A stretch of DNA of 32,592 nucleotides from Endotrypanum monterogeii. Taxonomy: Eukaryota > Euglenozoa > Kinetoplastea > Trypanosomatida > Trypanosomatidae. Numbering within the stretch: the stretch's first letter is position 1; every line of letters starts with the position of its first letter. This document shows, in pieces, positions 18,001 through 27,801 of the stretch. The stretch covers positions 1,406,370 to 1,438,961 of the forward strand of contig CM007314.1 in the NCBI GenBank assembly GCA_000333855.2, in the 5' to 3' direction. Made by a program: the position numbers and the translations under genes. The notes under the pieces are model-generated. The model ran no database searches, was not told where the DNA came from, and saw only the letters and a program-made list of their open reading frames with translations.

Positions 18001-20571
18001 ATGAAAACAATGCGAAAGAGCGTAGGTGCAGCCGACAGCTCTAATTTCCATCGATCAAAGCAAGAGGAGATGTCTCATGAGACATCGGTTAGGAACGGCT
18101 TCACGCCAGAAATGATGACAGACGCCAATGCCCTTGCGACGGAGCCCACTCCAGCGGAAATCGAAACTGCGGCGACCCAGTCGAATGCCCAGGACTACTT
18201 CAACTACTATGATCCATCGTCATATCAAAACTATTACTACCAGGATAATGATGGGAACTACTACTACTACACAGAACCACAGCAATACGAATCGAACGAG
18301 GCACTGCAGGACATCAACGTCAACGTGACGCCAACCCCTCAAAATCTTGTACGGTCTTACGAATACGGGTTGTACGACCCACCTACAGTCAACTGGTTTG
18401 CAGATATTGTGATAGACACGTTCTTTTCGAAGCCGTTTAGAGTCTACCTAACTATTTTACTTTACTGCGTAGCAGTTTTCATGGGAGCCCTGGGGTTGAA
18501 CTACTCTTTTGCGATTATGTATCGCATGTTCTCTCCGCCAGACCCCAACGCAAATAAGAATATGCAGCCTTTTGCGTACTTGGCTATGTTTTTTTACTTC
18601 AGTTTTGTGATGGTTACAATGTTCTGCACCCTGATGGATATGGTGCGCAATCTGTGGATTGTAACACGTAATGACGCTGTCTTCTGGGGAATGTCCCACC
18701 AATTCGTCTCCAAGCGCCAGTCACCTTACCTTGTATACCTTGTCGTCATTATTTCGACCGTCTTTCTACCAGTGCTATGGGCGATCATTGAAACCCCCAC
18801 AGAGGGGCAATCGATCGTGTTTCTGGCGCAGCGCTACGCCAACATTTCGGTGGTGACCGCATCGTTTCTCGTGGTCATCTGCTACGTGTGGTTCTACTGG
18901 AAGGCACTGGTGTACAAGTGGTCTGCCATCAGCAAGCGGACTGGGCGCGGCAGCTTTGAGACGCGCCGTCATGACTCCAACAACCACCTAGAAAAGATAA
19001 GCAAAGTGCACTGGTACCATGCTTCCACAGTGCTAGAGGAGTTTGGTGTTGATCGTGACACGCTGCTGTACAACTCCATTGTATTCACTGTTGGATGTGT
19101 GCCTCTATTTGCGCTCTATGCAGCGCAGACGCTTAGCACCTACCCCGGCACACCGTCAGTCGTCTGGCCAGGGATTGCGTCCATCTCCCTCATGTGCATT
19201 TATCTTCTATCCTGGATGACAGTGCTGCGACGAAACAGTCAGTGGATCACTTACTCTTCGTTTGCGTTGATCACCATGTTGTTCGTTCTGGGTCTCGCTG
19301 GCGGCGGCATCAGCCATCCACCAGGGGCAGCAGCTGTAACTGCTTGTCTCTTTCTGGCTTCTCACTGCATGTTGTGCCGCAAGCGCAAGCACGTGTTGTC
19401 GAAGAGGGAGCTGTGTGCAGCTTTGAGACTGCCCTATGACGTAAACGCAGACGAGGAAAGGCAACAGAGGCCAAAGTTTGACACATATCTCCTCTGTTGC
19501 CGCAACGTCATCCTCAATTACATGAAGTGTTTCGATGTGAAGAGGCTCTGTGGCTACCGTCACCCAGATGTAGTGGAGGCGGAAAGACGGTTTATGATCA
19601 AACACATCGGTCTTCGCACGGATCAGAAGGCGCTCCTCGTCTGGTGGATTATCGTGATACTAGCTGTAGCATTTGTGATGGCACTCTCCAACAGCATTCA
19701 GTATCGATTTACTACACCGATTGCAGTGTCAACGGGGACGCCGGTAACGGGGAAAACCCCATCTCTCCTGCTTTGTAAGAGGGTCTTCAATGCCTACGGT
19801 GACGCGCCTTTGACGATGCTGGACCTGGGCTTTCTAGCAACTCTCTCTTACACGTTCGGCAATAATGGCGATATTGACTTCACCACATGGTTTGCGACAA
19901 AGCCTTCCCTGCTCCGCATATATCCGGTGGCGCTTCCTCCGACGCTCAACTTGGCCACTGATGGAACCAATATTTCCTTCTCCGACTATGTTGATTTATC
20001 TAGCAACTATCATGTGATAACACTGAACTCCAACAGCAGAGGTCTTTCCTTCTTCCGCGATCTAGATGACTGGGGTGAGTCCATCGCTCTCCAGGTAGCC
20101 GGTGCAATCTCTCCACTCATAAATATATGGGACGAAAGAAGTCGGGCAGCGTTTGTGCAGAAGGCGGGCTTTCTGAAGAAGTGGTTCCCTCGGTCGGTCG
20201 CGCTGGATAAGGTGAAAGCATACATAGCAGCGCTGAGGAGCTCGGGCAACGCGAGTGAAATTTTGATTGTCGGGGATCAATTCAACGGTGGCTATGCAAA
20301 AAAGCTTTCTGCCGAGCTAAACATCTCGTTTGTCGCATTCAATCCACCGGGCACGAAGTACATGCACAAGTCTTTGAAGAATGGGGTGCAGCTGAGTTCT
20401 GTGCGGAGTCTATGGTCTTATATAGATTCACTAGAAGACACGGTGGACACAGTCTATTATTCTTGTAGCTCCAAATTTTCTTCCAATCGCTGCGGCCGCA
20501 TCAGCACGGTTTTATCCTATTTGTTGGAGTTCTGTGGTGACGCCACAGGTCGGTCGATGAATCAGGTCTAG
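18001..20571 (+). CDS. Multi-pass membrane protein with C-terminal class-3-lipase-like domain lacking the catalytic serine
   Basis: 856 residues, ATG to TAG. The N-terminus (1-130) is cytosolic-looking and contains a Tyr/Asn/Gln-rich low-complexity stretch at 66-96. About nine hydrophobic helices follow (about 148-172, 192-217, 243-262, 282-303, 357-378, 388-407, 415-435, 441-458, 545-566), with a basic Cys-containing loop at 459-545. Residues 590-850 resemble an alpha/beta-hydrolase of the class-3 lipase type: a strand-turn with ILIVGDQFNGG (754-764) where active enzymes have GHSLGGG, then ISFVAFNPPG (775-784) like the VTFNxPG strand, and a C-terminal TVLSYLLEFCGD like the Cys-rich tail of ATG15-type lipases. 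At the elbow the nucleophile position is Gln760 and the following Gly is Asn762. The usual Cys-His of the tail is Cys831-Gly832. I infer a non-catalytic pseudo-lipase. The lipase relation rests on motif reading only. Confidence 0.7.
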   Translation: MKTMRKSVGAADSSNFHRSKQEEMSHETSVRNGFTPEMMTDANALATEPTPAEIETAATQSNAQDYFNYYDPSSYQNYYYQDNDGNYYYYTEPQQYESNEALQDINVNVTPTPQNLVRSYEYGLYDPPTVNWFADIVIDTFFSKPFRVYLTILLYCVAVFMGALGLNYSFAIMYRMFSPPDPNANKNMQPFAYLAMFFYFSFVMVTMFCTLMDMVRNLWIVTRNDAVFWGMSHQFVSKRQSPYLVYLVVIISTVFLPVLWAIIETPTEGQSIVFLAQRYANISVVTASFLVVICYVWFYWKALVYKWSAISKRTGRGSFETRRHDSNNHLEKISKVHWYHASTVLEEFGVDRDTLLYNSIVFTVGCVPLFALYAAQTLSTYPGTPSVVWPGIASISLMCIYLLSWMTVLRRNSQWITYSSFALITMLFVLGLAGGGISHPPGAAAVTACLFLASHCMLCRKRKHVLSKRELCAALRLPYDVNADEERQQRPKFDTYLLCCRNVILNYMKCFDVKRLCGYRHPDVVEAERRFMIKHIGLRTDQKALLVWWIIVILAVAFVMALSNSIQYRFTTPIAVSTGTPVTGKTPSLLLCKRVFNAYGDAPLTMLDLGFLATLSYTFGNNGDIDFTTWFATKPSLLRIYPVALPPTLNLATDGTNISFSDYVDLSSNYHVITLNSNSRGLSFFRDLDDWGESIALQVAGAISPLINIWDERSRAAFVQKAGFLKKWFPRSVALDKVKAYIAALRSSGNASEILIVGDQFNGGYAKKLSAELNISFVAFNPPGTKYMHKSLKNGVQLSSVRSLWSYIDSLEDTVDTVYYSCSSKFSSNRCGRISTVLSYLLEFCGDATGRSMNQV

Positions 20572-21444
20572 ATAAACTTAGATGACCGACGTGTGCCTGC
20601 ATTGCACCGTCTTGCTCGCTGGGACCTCGTTGGTGCCCGTGTGCGTGTAGAGTTGCTCTTAATTACTGCCATCACCCCCCCCTCCCCGCCAACACCCATA
20701 CGTTTGACCCGCTTTTTTATTTATCTAAAGAGTCCTCGTCCGCCCCTTCGCTTTCCCAACACTCATTTCTGCCTTTTACTCTGAGCATGATACCTTTTTT
20801 TTTGTTTCCAGGTGACAAAGATGGTCATCGGGCTGAATCTATGTATCTGCATGTTTCACTGCCGCTCCTCATTTTTTTACTCTCATTGTTGAACTGCGCG
20901 TGTACTTTCCACCCTTTTTTGTTCGGCTTCATTTTTGCTTCCCGTCTCTTGCAGTGCGAGAACAAATGAGATATAAAGCACTTGGCTCTCACTTGAGGAG
21001 GCTATAGAGGTATCGTCCAAAGTGATGTCATCACAGACGACACAAATATATCTGATGTAGGGGCGATCTGACATATTCGCAATGTAGCGCAATTGCTCAC
21101 CAAAGGCTACCACAGCGGACACTTTTTTCTATATTTCAGCGACACTGTGAAGGGGTTAGTCATTTGCCGCATATATTCTGTGCTATCAGGTTGAGTTTCT
21201 TCTTCCCCTTCCCCCCCCCCCCCACGGACACACACACATACCATCATGCTTCCATTTGCTACCGAAACTTCTGTTCCTTTGTTCACTTACTTTTCCTATG
21301 ATCCCGTTGTTTTGTATATATATATATATATATATTTGCACTCATCCACAAGAATTTTGTTTTCGTTTCCCCGACGCGAGAAAGCCTCTGTACCGCTTTT
21401 AGTTTTTTTTTCATACTCAGTATCCAATTATCTAAGCGTAGACC
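20572..21444. other. Intergenic region upstream of the 81-residue mitochondrial protein
   Basis: About 870 bases without a gene. It contains C runs (20677-20690, 21212-21223), a (TA)n run at 21315-21335, and a T-rich tract (21401-21416) with the first AG after it at 21419-21420, the probable acceptor for the ATG at 21445. Confidence 0.6.
21315..21335. repeat. (TA)n microsatellite
   Basis: About ten TA units shortly upstream of the acceptor for the 81-residue protein gene. Confidence 0.9.
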
Positions 21445-21690
21445 ATGTTTCGTCGCACCTGCGTCAGCGCACTGCAGCGCAGCAGCTTCCTCTGCGCTGC
21501 TGCGACTTCAAAGGCTGTGCCGATTGCTCAGAAAGCTGCGCCTGCCATCAAGGACCCTGAAATGACAACCAAAGCTGGCGCTTCTGCCACGGGTGGAGAT
21601 ACCGTAATGGACAAGGTCCTCCTCGCTGCAGCTCTCGGCTCTGTGTTGGTGTGGTGGATGACTGTTCCTGGTCCCCAACATCAGCATTAG
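21445..21690 (+). CDS. Small single-pass, probably mitochondrial inner-membrane protein
   Basis: 81 residues from the first ATG after the acceptor at 21420. The N-terminus (MFRRTCVSALQRSSFLCAAA) is an Arg/Ser/Ala-rich amphipathic presequence of the kind used for mitochondrial import in trypanosomatids. It is followed by a Pro/Lys/Ala linker and one hydrophobic helix at about 58-74 (VLLAAALGSVLVWWMTV), with a short His/Gln/Pro tail. The architecture fits a small accessory subunit of a respiratory complex or of the ATP synthase, many of which are lineage-specific in this group, but I cannot say which. Codon choice is GC-ending, unlike the flanking spacers, which supports a real gene. Confidence 0.75.
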   Translation: MFRRTCVSALQRSSFLCAAATSKAVPIAQKAAPAIKDPEMTTKAGASATGGDTVMDKVLLAAALGSVLVWWMTVPGPQHQH

Positions 21691-22482
21691 GAACGTATGC
21701 CAAAACACGTAGGTGTGGATTCTCGTTTTTTGTTGTTCTCTTACCATCTAGCCTCTCTTCCCACAACGGGTTGAGAGAAAATGCTTTTTTAGTAAATGAG
21801 GACAAATCCAAAGGAAATTGCTTTTGTTGGTGACTGTGGCGTAGTAGTATGAACTTCAAACGAATAAAGGAAGAAATGCAAAAACAACAAAGAAAAAACA
21901 TGGTCGTACTATTCACGCAAACACAAAGAGGTATTCCCGCGAGGCACATCTCCAGGCATACACAAATTCTAGTACACCCCGGTATTTGGTTGACCCTTTA
22001 CTCGCCTTGGGCTCGCACAAGTATACTGATGTGTGAGTGCTGGCGCTTTTGAATTCGTGATCGATGGGCTCCCCACCCGACTTGAGGTGAAGAGTTAAAT
22101 TGCATCGTCAAAGAATATTCCTGTGTACTCTCCAGTGAGTCGTGCTTTGTGCTAGCTTGTCCTGTCTTTGTTCTCGACTTTATCTTCGAGTTTCTGTAAT
22201 ATGATTCTCGGCAATGCTTTTTTCCGGTACGAGCAGTATCGAAGGTTTCCTGGGTACTTGAGTCTAATATTGGGGCTGATGGTCATTCCCTTACCCCTCC
22301 CTTTACCGCTTTCTGACTTGCACGTGCGTCTTTTCCCACTCTGCATTCGAGGTTTTTTCCTCTAAAATTGTCGCATCTTCATACACTCCGGCAAAGATTT
22401 TTTTTTTTTCGCAGTCGTTTTCTCTGGTCTATTCAATATCTCGTTTCATAGCCTCCTCTCCTTAATCCCCGGTGGGGTACAC
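21691..22482. other. Intergenic region upstream of the SF3B3-like gene
   Basis: About 790 bases without a gene. Open frames here (for example 21849-22052 +) lack coding bias. A T run (22398-22409) followed by CGCAG (AG 22413-22414) is the probable acceptor for the ATG at 22483, with no ATG in between. Confidence 0.6.
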
Positions 22483-25400
22483 ATGTACGTTTTGTCCACC
22501 TCGCGACCGTCTGCGGCAGCATTCGGAGCTTGTGTCGGCAACTTCTGTGGCACCAGAACAACATTCGTCGCACTGAATCGCGGTACTATTCTTTCTGTCT
22601 ATGCCTGTCGCCAAGACGGTTCTGGGATCGACCACGTTCAAGACTTTCATTTGCATTGCACATTGAAGTATGTCTGTGCCGTTCTCGTCGCTGAGACATT
22701 GGTTTCTCAAAAGGCTCCACGACATCTGCTTTTTTTGTGCACATTCAAACAGGAGATTGTCCTTGCAGTGCTCGAGAGATCTACCGAACCGAACAGTGAC
22801 ACAGCACCGCTGCGCTTGACAACTCTCTACCATAGCGAGCCCACCGGCTGCCTGTACCAATATGATCCCAGCGAAGTGGAACTGTGCTGTTGCTCCAGTG
22901 CTGTCATTGGCTCCGGCTCTTCAGCACCCTTTGTGGCCTTTGCACTTACACGCGGAGAGCTTTTTTTCTTTGATGTCTTCGCGGCTCTCGCCCGTGAAGT
23001 GGTTAAGCGCAAAAAAAACGGGCATCTGACACGTCTCTTTCCCCCAGATTTGATCTCCAGCATTGCTCGCCGCGCCAAAGCCGATATTTTCTCTCATTGC
23101 TACATGGACTGCACCGAGTATGATGTGAAGGATATCTCCTTTGGGTTTCTTTCACCGTGGCTAAAGGGGCAACCATACGTACCTACCCAGCGGACTGGGG
23201 TACCAGCGACCAGAGAAGACAATGCTTCCGTGTCTACCTCATTTTTTGTCCTTTATGCAGATCCGTACGGCAAGGCGCATGTCTCGGAGTATGAGCTTAC
23301 CTTGTCGCCTGTGACAGAGCCTGAGCAGGCAAGCGATAACAGCAGTGTGAGTAACCTCGTGCTTCAACCAGTTTACCCGCAGCCGGCGCCCGCAGCATTG
23401 AGTTGGCTTAGTTCTCGAGTGCGCCGGTGCGGATTGTTGCAACCTAATGTAGATCCCACGGCGAGCCGCATCGTCGTCAGTCGCCATGGCCTGTTCGTCG
23501 TGGGCAATCATCTTGTCACGCTTATTCATCAAGTACGACCGCGCAAGGGCGTGTTTTCCCGCGAGATACCATCGCGGCATCTAGTGCCCGATGTGAGTTG
23601 CGCGTCCGTTTCCTCTGACGGATCTGAGCTGGTAATCGGATTCGGCGACGGTGTTCTCGCACGTGTGACAGTGCTTTCTAGTAGCATGAGCGGTGATGGC
23701 CTGGAGTTGGAGTTTCGTTTTCTGTCACACCCTGCGCCGACGATTCCTACAGAATTAGTCGCTCTGAACTCAGATCTGTATCTGCTTTGCTCCAGACTGG
23801 ACAGCAGTTTTACTGTGCGTCTCGATGAGGCCTACTGCGAACGAGTCGTGAAAAACTGTGGGGTGGTGCTTGATATGACCACACATCAGAATGGTGGGCG
23901 ATGCAGTGTCGTTGCCTCCACCGGCATTCACCGCAGTGGCGGCGTCAGCGTTCTGCGGAGTGCTATTATGCTGCGAGAGCAGGCAATTGTTTCTCTTCAG
24001 TATCATCCTCAGCGTATTCTTTGTGCCAGCGGACTACTGTGTATCACGACAGCGGCTACGACTAATCGGTTCTTCCGCGTGTCCTCCCGAGCTTTCAAGC
24101 TGGAGGAGCTTCCGCCTGATTTGTTCCCTGACATAGTTTCCCGTCACCTCCTTGTCGATATGGGCCCTGACGCGGAGCCCGATAGGCTGGTGTTTGTTTC
24201 AGTTCGTGGCATTGCCTGGGTAAGATCGTTTGGTACCCGGTACGAACTCGTTACACAGCTGCTGCGTGAAACAAATGACCCGGATATCCTCTTCGCCGCG
24301 ATTCGACACGGCTTGTCCGCCTTATGTGACGGTACCGTAGTGTCCATCTACCGTGGCCAGGAACTCATTGACACTGTTACGCCTCTTAGCGGCGTTGCCG
24401 TGTCCGCACTTTCACTGGTGAGCTCGACACTGTTGGCCGTTGGACAATGGGATGGAGTAGTCACTATCTACGAAATGGGGTGCCGCGGTACCGATTCGAT
24501 AGGGCGGCTTCAGTTGGACTCAGTCCCCCGCAGTATTGTTTGTACTGTGCCGCATCTTCCATCATCGTCAGTCGAAGGCATCGATTTGTCGCCCATCATT
24601 TACGTTGGCACCCTCCACGGGTTTTTGATCGAAACCACAGTTGACCTAATGCGGCGTGAAGAAGTGCGGCGCTCTGTTTTCGTTGCACCCCATGTGCTCG
24701 AGCTTCAAGAGCTAGGAGGCTCGCACGCGGGATTTTTATGTCTTGGAAACGATCCTCTTGTTGTGTTGTGTTGTCCAGGTGCTGGTGTTCAGTTGACTGG
24801 ACTCCATCTGATGGGTGTCTCCGCTGCCGCAACAGTGGACGCCGATTTGCAGTGCTACGCCATCTACTCTAAGCAAGATGGCTGTCTTCATATCGGCTCC
24901 CTTGAAGCTCTTGAAAAAATGTCCCAGACATTCTTGCCACTTGGGGAAACAATCACACATCTGCATGAGGCTCCATCCTGGGCTGGTTACACAATGTCTG
25001 TACGCAAGGTGGAGAGGGATGAGATTCTCTTTATCCCTTCGACTGTCATTCAGTCTCCGTGGACCGCAGACCTGGCATTCTGGCGTGCTGCTGCCGTGCC
25101 TCTCCTCGAAAACGAACGTTGCGTCTTTCTGCAGACAGCGCGGCTGGACGGTGTAGAAACCTGTGGAGATGGCGAAGAGGTGGGCGTGAAAGCAAGTGGG
25201 CCTGCTTCGGTGATCGATGAGGAGTGCCAGGAGCTGCTTCTCGTCGGATCTTCTTTCACGTTTCCTGACGAGCAGCGTGCACGCTCTGGAAGAATTTCCT
25301 GGTTCTCTCTTCGGGAGAACCGCCAACGCCAGCGGTTGCACCTCATCGCCAGCAAGGACATCGGTGGTGCACTGCAGTGCTGCGCTGCGGTACCGCATTA

Positions 25401-26514
25401 CAAGGGTCGTATTGCGCTCGGCGTGAATGGATGTGTTTGTTTGTACAAGTGGAACTCTGAGGACCAGACTTTCGTTGCGGAGGAGCGCTGTCGCGTTGGA
25501 CTTACCGTGACCAAACTGATACCTCTTTATAATACAGCTCTGGCCCCGTCAGTGCTTGTTGCACTAGACGTACGCCACAGCGCCTTTTATATCGAGGTCG
25601 ACACGTTACAGGGGAGTCTAAAGATTCTCTGCTGCGAGGCAACCCTGCGCGGCGTCCTAGATGGCCACGTCAGCTCCGACAGGGAAAATCTTTGCCTCTT
25701 CGACGATAACCTGAACTTCACCGCATTGAAAGTGGTGCCTGCCCCTGTGGAGGCGCGGGACGGCGATGCTGCACCGGCTGTCAATCCGACACCGCAGTTC
25801 CGCTATGAGATTCGAGCACAATTCCATGTTGGCGATTTAGTAACGTGTGTGCGGCAAGGCACCTTTGCCGCGACTTCGCTCATGGAAGCCTCCACGCTGT
25901 CCTCCACGCTCAAAAATAAACTGGTCTTACCTGGCATTGCAGGCCCACAGCTTGTTTTTGCAACAGCGCACGGTGGCTTTGGTGTTGTGACCCCACTGCA
26001 CACCCCCACTTACCTTTTCCTGCGCTCGCTGGAAATATCATTGCAGCGTACGCTGCAGCCACTCGCCAGTCTGTCGCACAAGGTCTTTCGAGATGTCTTG
26101 CATACCGGCCAAGAACGAGGTGTGAGCTACCTCGCCTCGAACGCAGGATGCGCGCTGACGCGAGAGCGCGTGCGCCGCTACGGATCCTTGAATACCATCG
26201 ATGGTGATTTGGTTGAGCAGTTCGTTCGGCTGTCGACTCAAGAGAAGAAAAATCTCTGCCGCGTCGCCACGGGTGTGTTTCTTCACGCCTTGACCCAGGG
26301 TATCGATGAGTCTGGGTCGTATGTAGCGCCACCGCCCAAACAGGAGCAGTGCAGGGTGGGCGAGGTGGGAACCGAAACACAGTCCTTTGCACGTTACTCT
26401 GACGACACCATTGCGAAGGCTAATGCTTTCTTGGAGAAGGAAGGCCTTCCACGTGTCCCGTTCGCGACCGACGAGGTGGAGCAGCAGGTGGTGAATCTCC
26501 AGCGGGTGCACTAG
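22483..26514 (+). CDS. SF3B3: DDB1/CPSF160/SF3B3 superfamily protein, probably splicing factor 3B subunit 3
   Basis: 1343 residues, ATG to TAG. The superfamily builds three seven-bladed beta-propellers. SF3B3 (SAP130/Rse1) is part of the SF3b complex of U2 snRNP, which in trypanosomatids serves mainly trans-splicing. The N-terminus fits SF3B3: after a short strand, ACVGNFCGTRTTFVALNRGT (16-35) resembles the GNFSGTK...VSRGKILEL opening of human SF3B3. Near the C-terminus, NTIDGDLVEQF (1237-1247) corresponds to the NVIDGDLCEQF signature; DDB1 has GFIDGDLIESF. Between them lie many short alternating strands with no membrane segment or coiled coil. It is longer than human SF3B3 (1217) and DDB1 (1140) and shorter than CPSF160 (1442). 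DDB1 is the main alternative. The superfamily call is firm; the SF3B3 call is moderate. Confidence 0.8.
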   Translation: MYVLSTSRPSAAAFGACVGNFCGTRTTFVALNRGTILSVYACRQDGSGIDHVQDFHLHCTLKYVCAVLVAETLVSQKAPRHLLFLCTFKQEIVLAVLERSTEPNSDTAPLRLTTLYHSEPTGCLYQYDPSEVELCCCSSAVIGSGSSAPFVAFALTRGELFFFDVFAALAREVVKRKKNGHLTRLFPPDLISSIARRAKADIFSHCYMDCTEYDVKDISFGFLSPWLKGQPYVPTQRTGVPATREDNASVSTSFFVLYADPYGKAHVSEYELTLSPVTEPEQASDNSSVSNLVLQPVYPQPAPAALSWLSSRVRRCGLLQPNVDPTASRIVVSRHGLFVVGNHLVTLIHQVRPRKGVFSREIPSRHLVPDVSCASVSSDGSELVIGFGDGVLARVTVLSSSMSGDGLELEFRFLSHPAPTIPTELVALNSDLYLLCSRLDSSFTVRLDEAYCERVVKNCGVVLDMTTHQNGGRCSVVASTGIHRSGGVSVLRSAIMLREQAIVSLQYHPQRILCASGLLCITTAATTNRFFRVSSRAFKLEELPPDLFPDIVSRHLLVDMGPDAEPDRLVFVSVRGIAWVRSFGTRYELVTQLLRETNDPDILFAAIRHGLSALCDGTVVSIYRGQELIDTVTPLSGVAVSALSLVSSTLLAVGQWDGVVTIYEMGCRGTDSIGRLQLDSVPRSIVCTVPHLPSSSVEGIDLSPIIYVGTLHGFLIETTVDLMRREEVRRSVFVAPHVLELQELGGSHAGFLCLGNDPLVVLCCPGAGVQLTGLHLMGVSAAATVDADLQCYAIYSKQDGCLHIGSLEALEKMSQTFLPLGETITHLHEAPSWAGYTMSVRKVERDEILFIPSTVIQSPWTADLAFWRAAAVPLLENERCVFLQTARLDGVETCGDGEEVGVKASGPASVIDEECQELLLVGSSFTFPDEQRARSGRISWFSLRENRQRQRLHLIASKDIGGALQCCAAVPHYKGRIALGVNGCVCLYKWNSEDQTFVAEERCRVGLTVTKLIPLYNTALAPSVLVALDVRHSAFYIEVDTLQGSLKILCCEATLRGVLDGHVSSDRENLCLFDDNLNFTALKVVPAPVEARDGDAAPAVNPTPQFRYEIRAQFHVGDLVTCVRQGTFAATSLMEASTLSSTLKNKLVLPGIAGPQLVFATAHGGFGVVTPLHTPTYLFLRSLEISLQRTLQPLASLSHKVFRDVLHTGQERGVSYLASNAGCALTRERVRRYGSLNTIDGDLVEQFVRLSTQEKKNLCRVATGVFLHALTQGIDESGSYVAPPPKQEQCRVGEVGTETQSFARYSDDTIAKANAFLEKEGLPRVPFATDEVEQQVVNLQRVH

Positions 26515-26976
26515 TCACGGTGCTTAGGAAATATAAAGAGCAACTTCGATCTAAGCTCTCGTTTCGTATTACTTTGTGAAATCCGATTAAGGGTGCCCCC
26601 CCCCCTCTGCACACACACAGACACACACCAGAAAAAAAAACAGAAACTTGCTATCGAGCAGATCTCCGTACGTGTACCAGGTAATGTACCATGAGATGCC
26701 TCTTCGTCGTCATTTGGGATGCTTTTGAATCTCGAAAACTTACCGCCTCTTTGTCCCCTTATCGGTAAGAAAAAAGAGGATAGTTGATCCTAACGTTTTC
26801 TCTCGAACACCGCTTACTATCTTCCATTTATGAAGTGATCATGTACCTTTCCAGTTTCTCCGAAATTTCTTGTACACACTCCTTTTCTTCCATCTGAATC
26901 AACTACACGCATTCCCGACGTATGCTTGCATCTCCTGAATAATTTCTTTCCTCGACGTAAGCTTCTCCAACGACAA
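26515..26976 (+). promoter_or_regulatory. Spacer and trans-splice acceptor of P2 copy 1
   Basis: No gene. A C run (26597-26605) is followed by a CA-rich stretch. Pyrimidine-rich DNA from 26875 leads to the first AG at 26959-26960, 16 bases before the P2 ATG. A seven-codon ORF starting at ATG 26922 lies upstream of that AG and should not be in the mature mRNA. Confidence 0.6.
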
Positions 26977-27294
26977 ATGCAGTATCTCGCCGCCTACGCC
27001 CTCGTGGCGCTTTCCGGTAAGACGCCATCCAAGGCTGACCTTCAGGCTGTACTGAAGGCCGCTGGCTCTGCCGTGGATACCTCCCGCGTGGATGCTCTCT
27101 TCAACGAGCTGGAGGGCAAGAGCTTTGATGAGCTGATGGCTGAGGGCCGCACGAAGCTGGTGGGTTCAGGATCGTCTGCCCCTGCTGCCGCTGCCACCTC
27201 TACCGGTGCAAGCGCAGCCGCTGCTGCCGAGAGCAAGAAGGAGGAGCCCGAGGAGGAAGCTGACGACGATATGGGCTTCGGTCTGTTCGACTAA
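26977..27294 (+). CDS. RPLP2: 60S acidic ribosomal protein P2 (P2-beta type), copy 1
   Basis: 105 residues from the ATG at 26977. The same frame reaches 26926 only by a TTG, which I reject. P2 pairs with P1 and binds uL10 (P0) to form the lateral stalk that recruits and activates translation factors. Residues 1-60 are the helical dimerisation domain ([20 protein letters not shown]). An Ala/Ser hinge follows at 65-88. The acidic tail [17 protein letters not shown] ends in the FGLFD motif contacted by GTPase factors. The [14 protein letters not shown] start is typical of the Leishmania P2-beta form rather than the MSTKYLAAYAL form. Strong GC-ending codon bias. It is followed 507 bases later by an almost identical copy. 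Ends in TAA. Confidence 0.97.
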   Translation: MQYLAAYALVALSGKTPSKADLQAVLKAAGSAVDTSRVDALFNELEGKSFDELMAEGRTKLVGSGSSAPAAAATSTGASAAAAAESKKEEPEEEADDDMGFGLFD

Positions 27295-27801
27295 GCAGCA
27301 CCACCTACTGTAGTGTATCGTACATTTTTTACAAGTGGGGCCAGATCTACGAGTTCTCCTCGTTGTGGTAAGTTGTTTTCATGTTTTATGTTTTCTTGTT
27401 GTTTGTATTTTTCTCTGACTGGCCTTACAAAAACTCTGTAAGTTGAAGAAATTGTGTGGGATGTGCCGTATGGAACGACTTGTGTCTGTATCTGAGGTTG
27501 TCAAAGACTTCAGCTCACACACTAGAGAGAAACAATTTCTCCCTTTGTCAAATCTACGCTCATATACAATACACGCTAGGAGAACGCTGCGTTCCTCAAG
27601 GCCATTTCGTTGACCTGTTGGAGAGCGATCCCGATTGCTCTCCGAGAAAGAAACCAGGGAAGGTTTTTTTCGCTTCATCCTTCAGATATGCCATGTCCCA
27701 GGCCAAATTTACCTCCTTCCTTCTCCGGTGGTCGACCTCGCACTATTTACCCATTTCTACCCCACAATATTTCTTCTCTTAAAAAAAAAAGTGTAGTCAA
27801 T
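27295..27801 (+). promoter_or_regulatory. P2 inter-copy spacer with acceptor for copy 2
   Basis: 507 bases without a gene, unrelated in sequence to the spacer before copy 1. A pyrimidine-rich stretch (27740-27780) is followed by ten A residues and AGs at 27790-27791 and 27795-27796, a few bases before ATG 27802. This gives a very short 5' UTR. The long ORF reading into copy 2 from 27610 is an in-frame extension upstream of the acceptor and should not be translated. Confidence 0.6.

Noticed and set aside
24736..25398. 220-residue ORF on the minus strand
   Set aside because: Antisense shadow of the SF3B3-like gene, which has clear family motifs in the plus frame.
26922..26942. Seven-codon uORF before P2 copy 1
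   Set aside because: It lies upstream of the most likely acceptor AG at 26959-26960, so it is unlikely to be in the mature mRNA.
27610..27801. 64-residue N-terminal extension of P2 copy 2
   Set aside because: The P2 family starts at MQYLAAYAL, copy 1 has no such extension, and the splice acceptors lie between the extension and ATG 27802.
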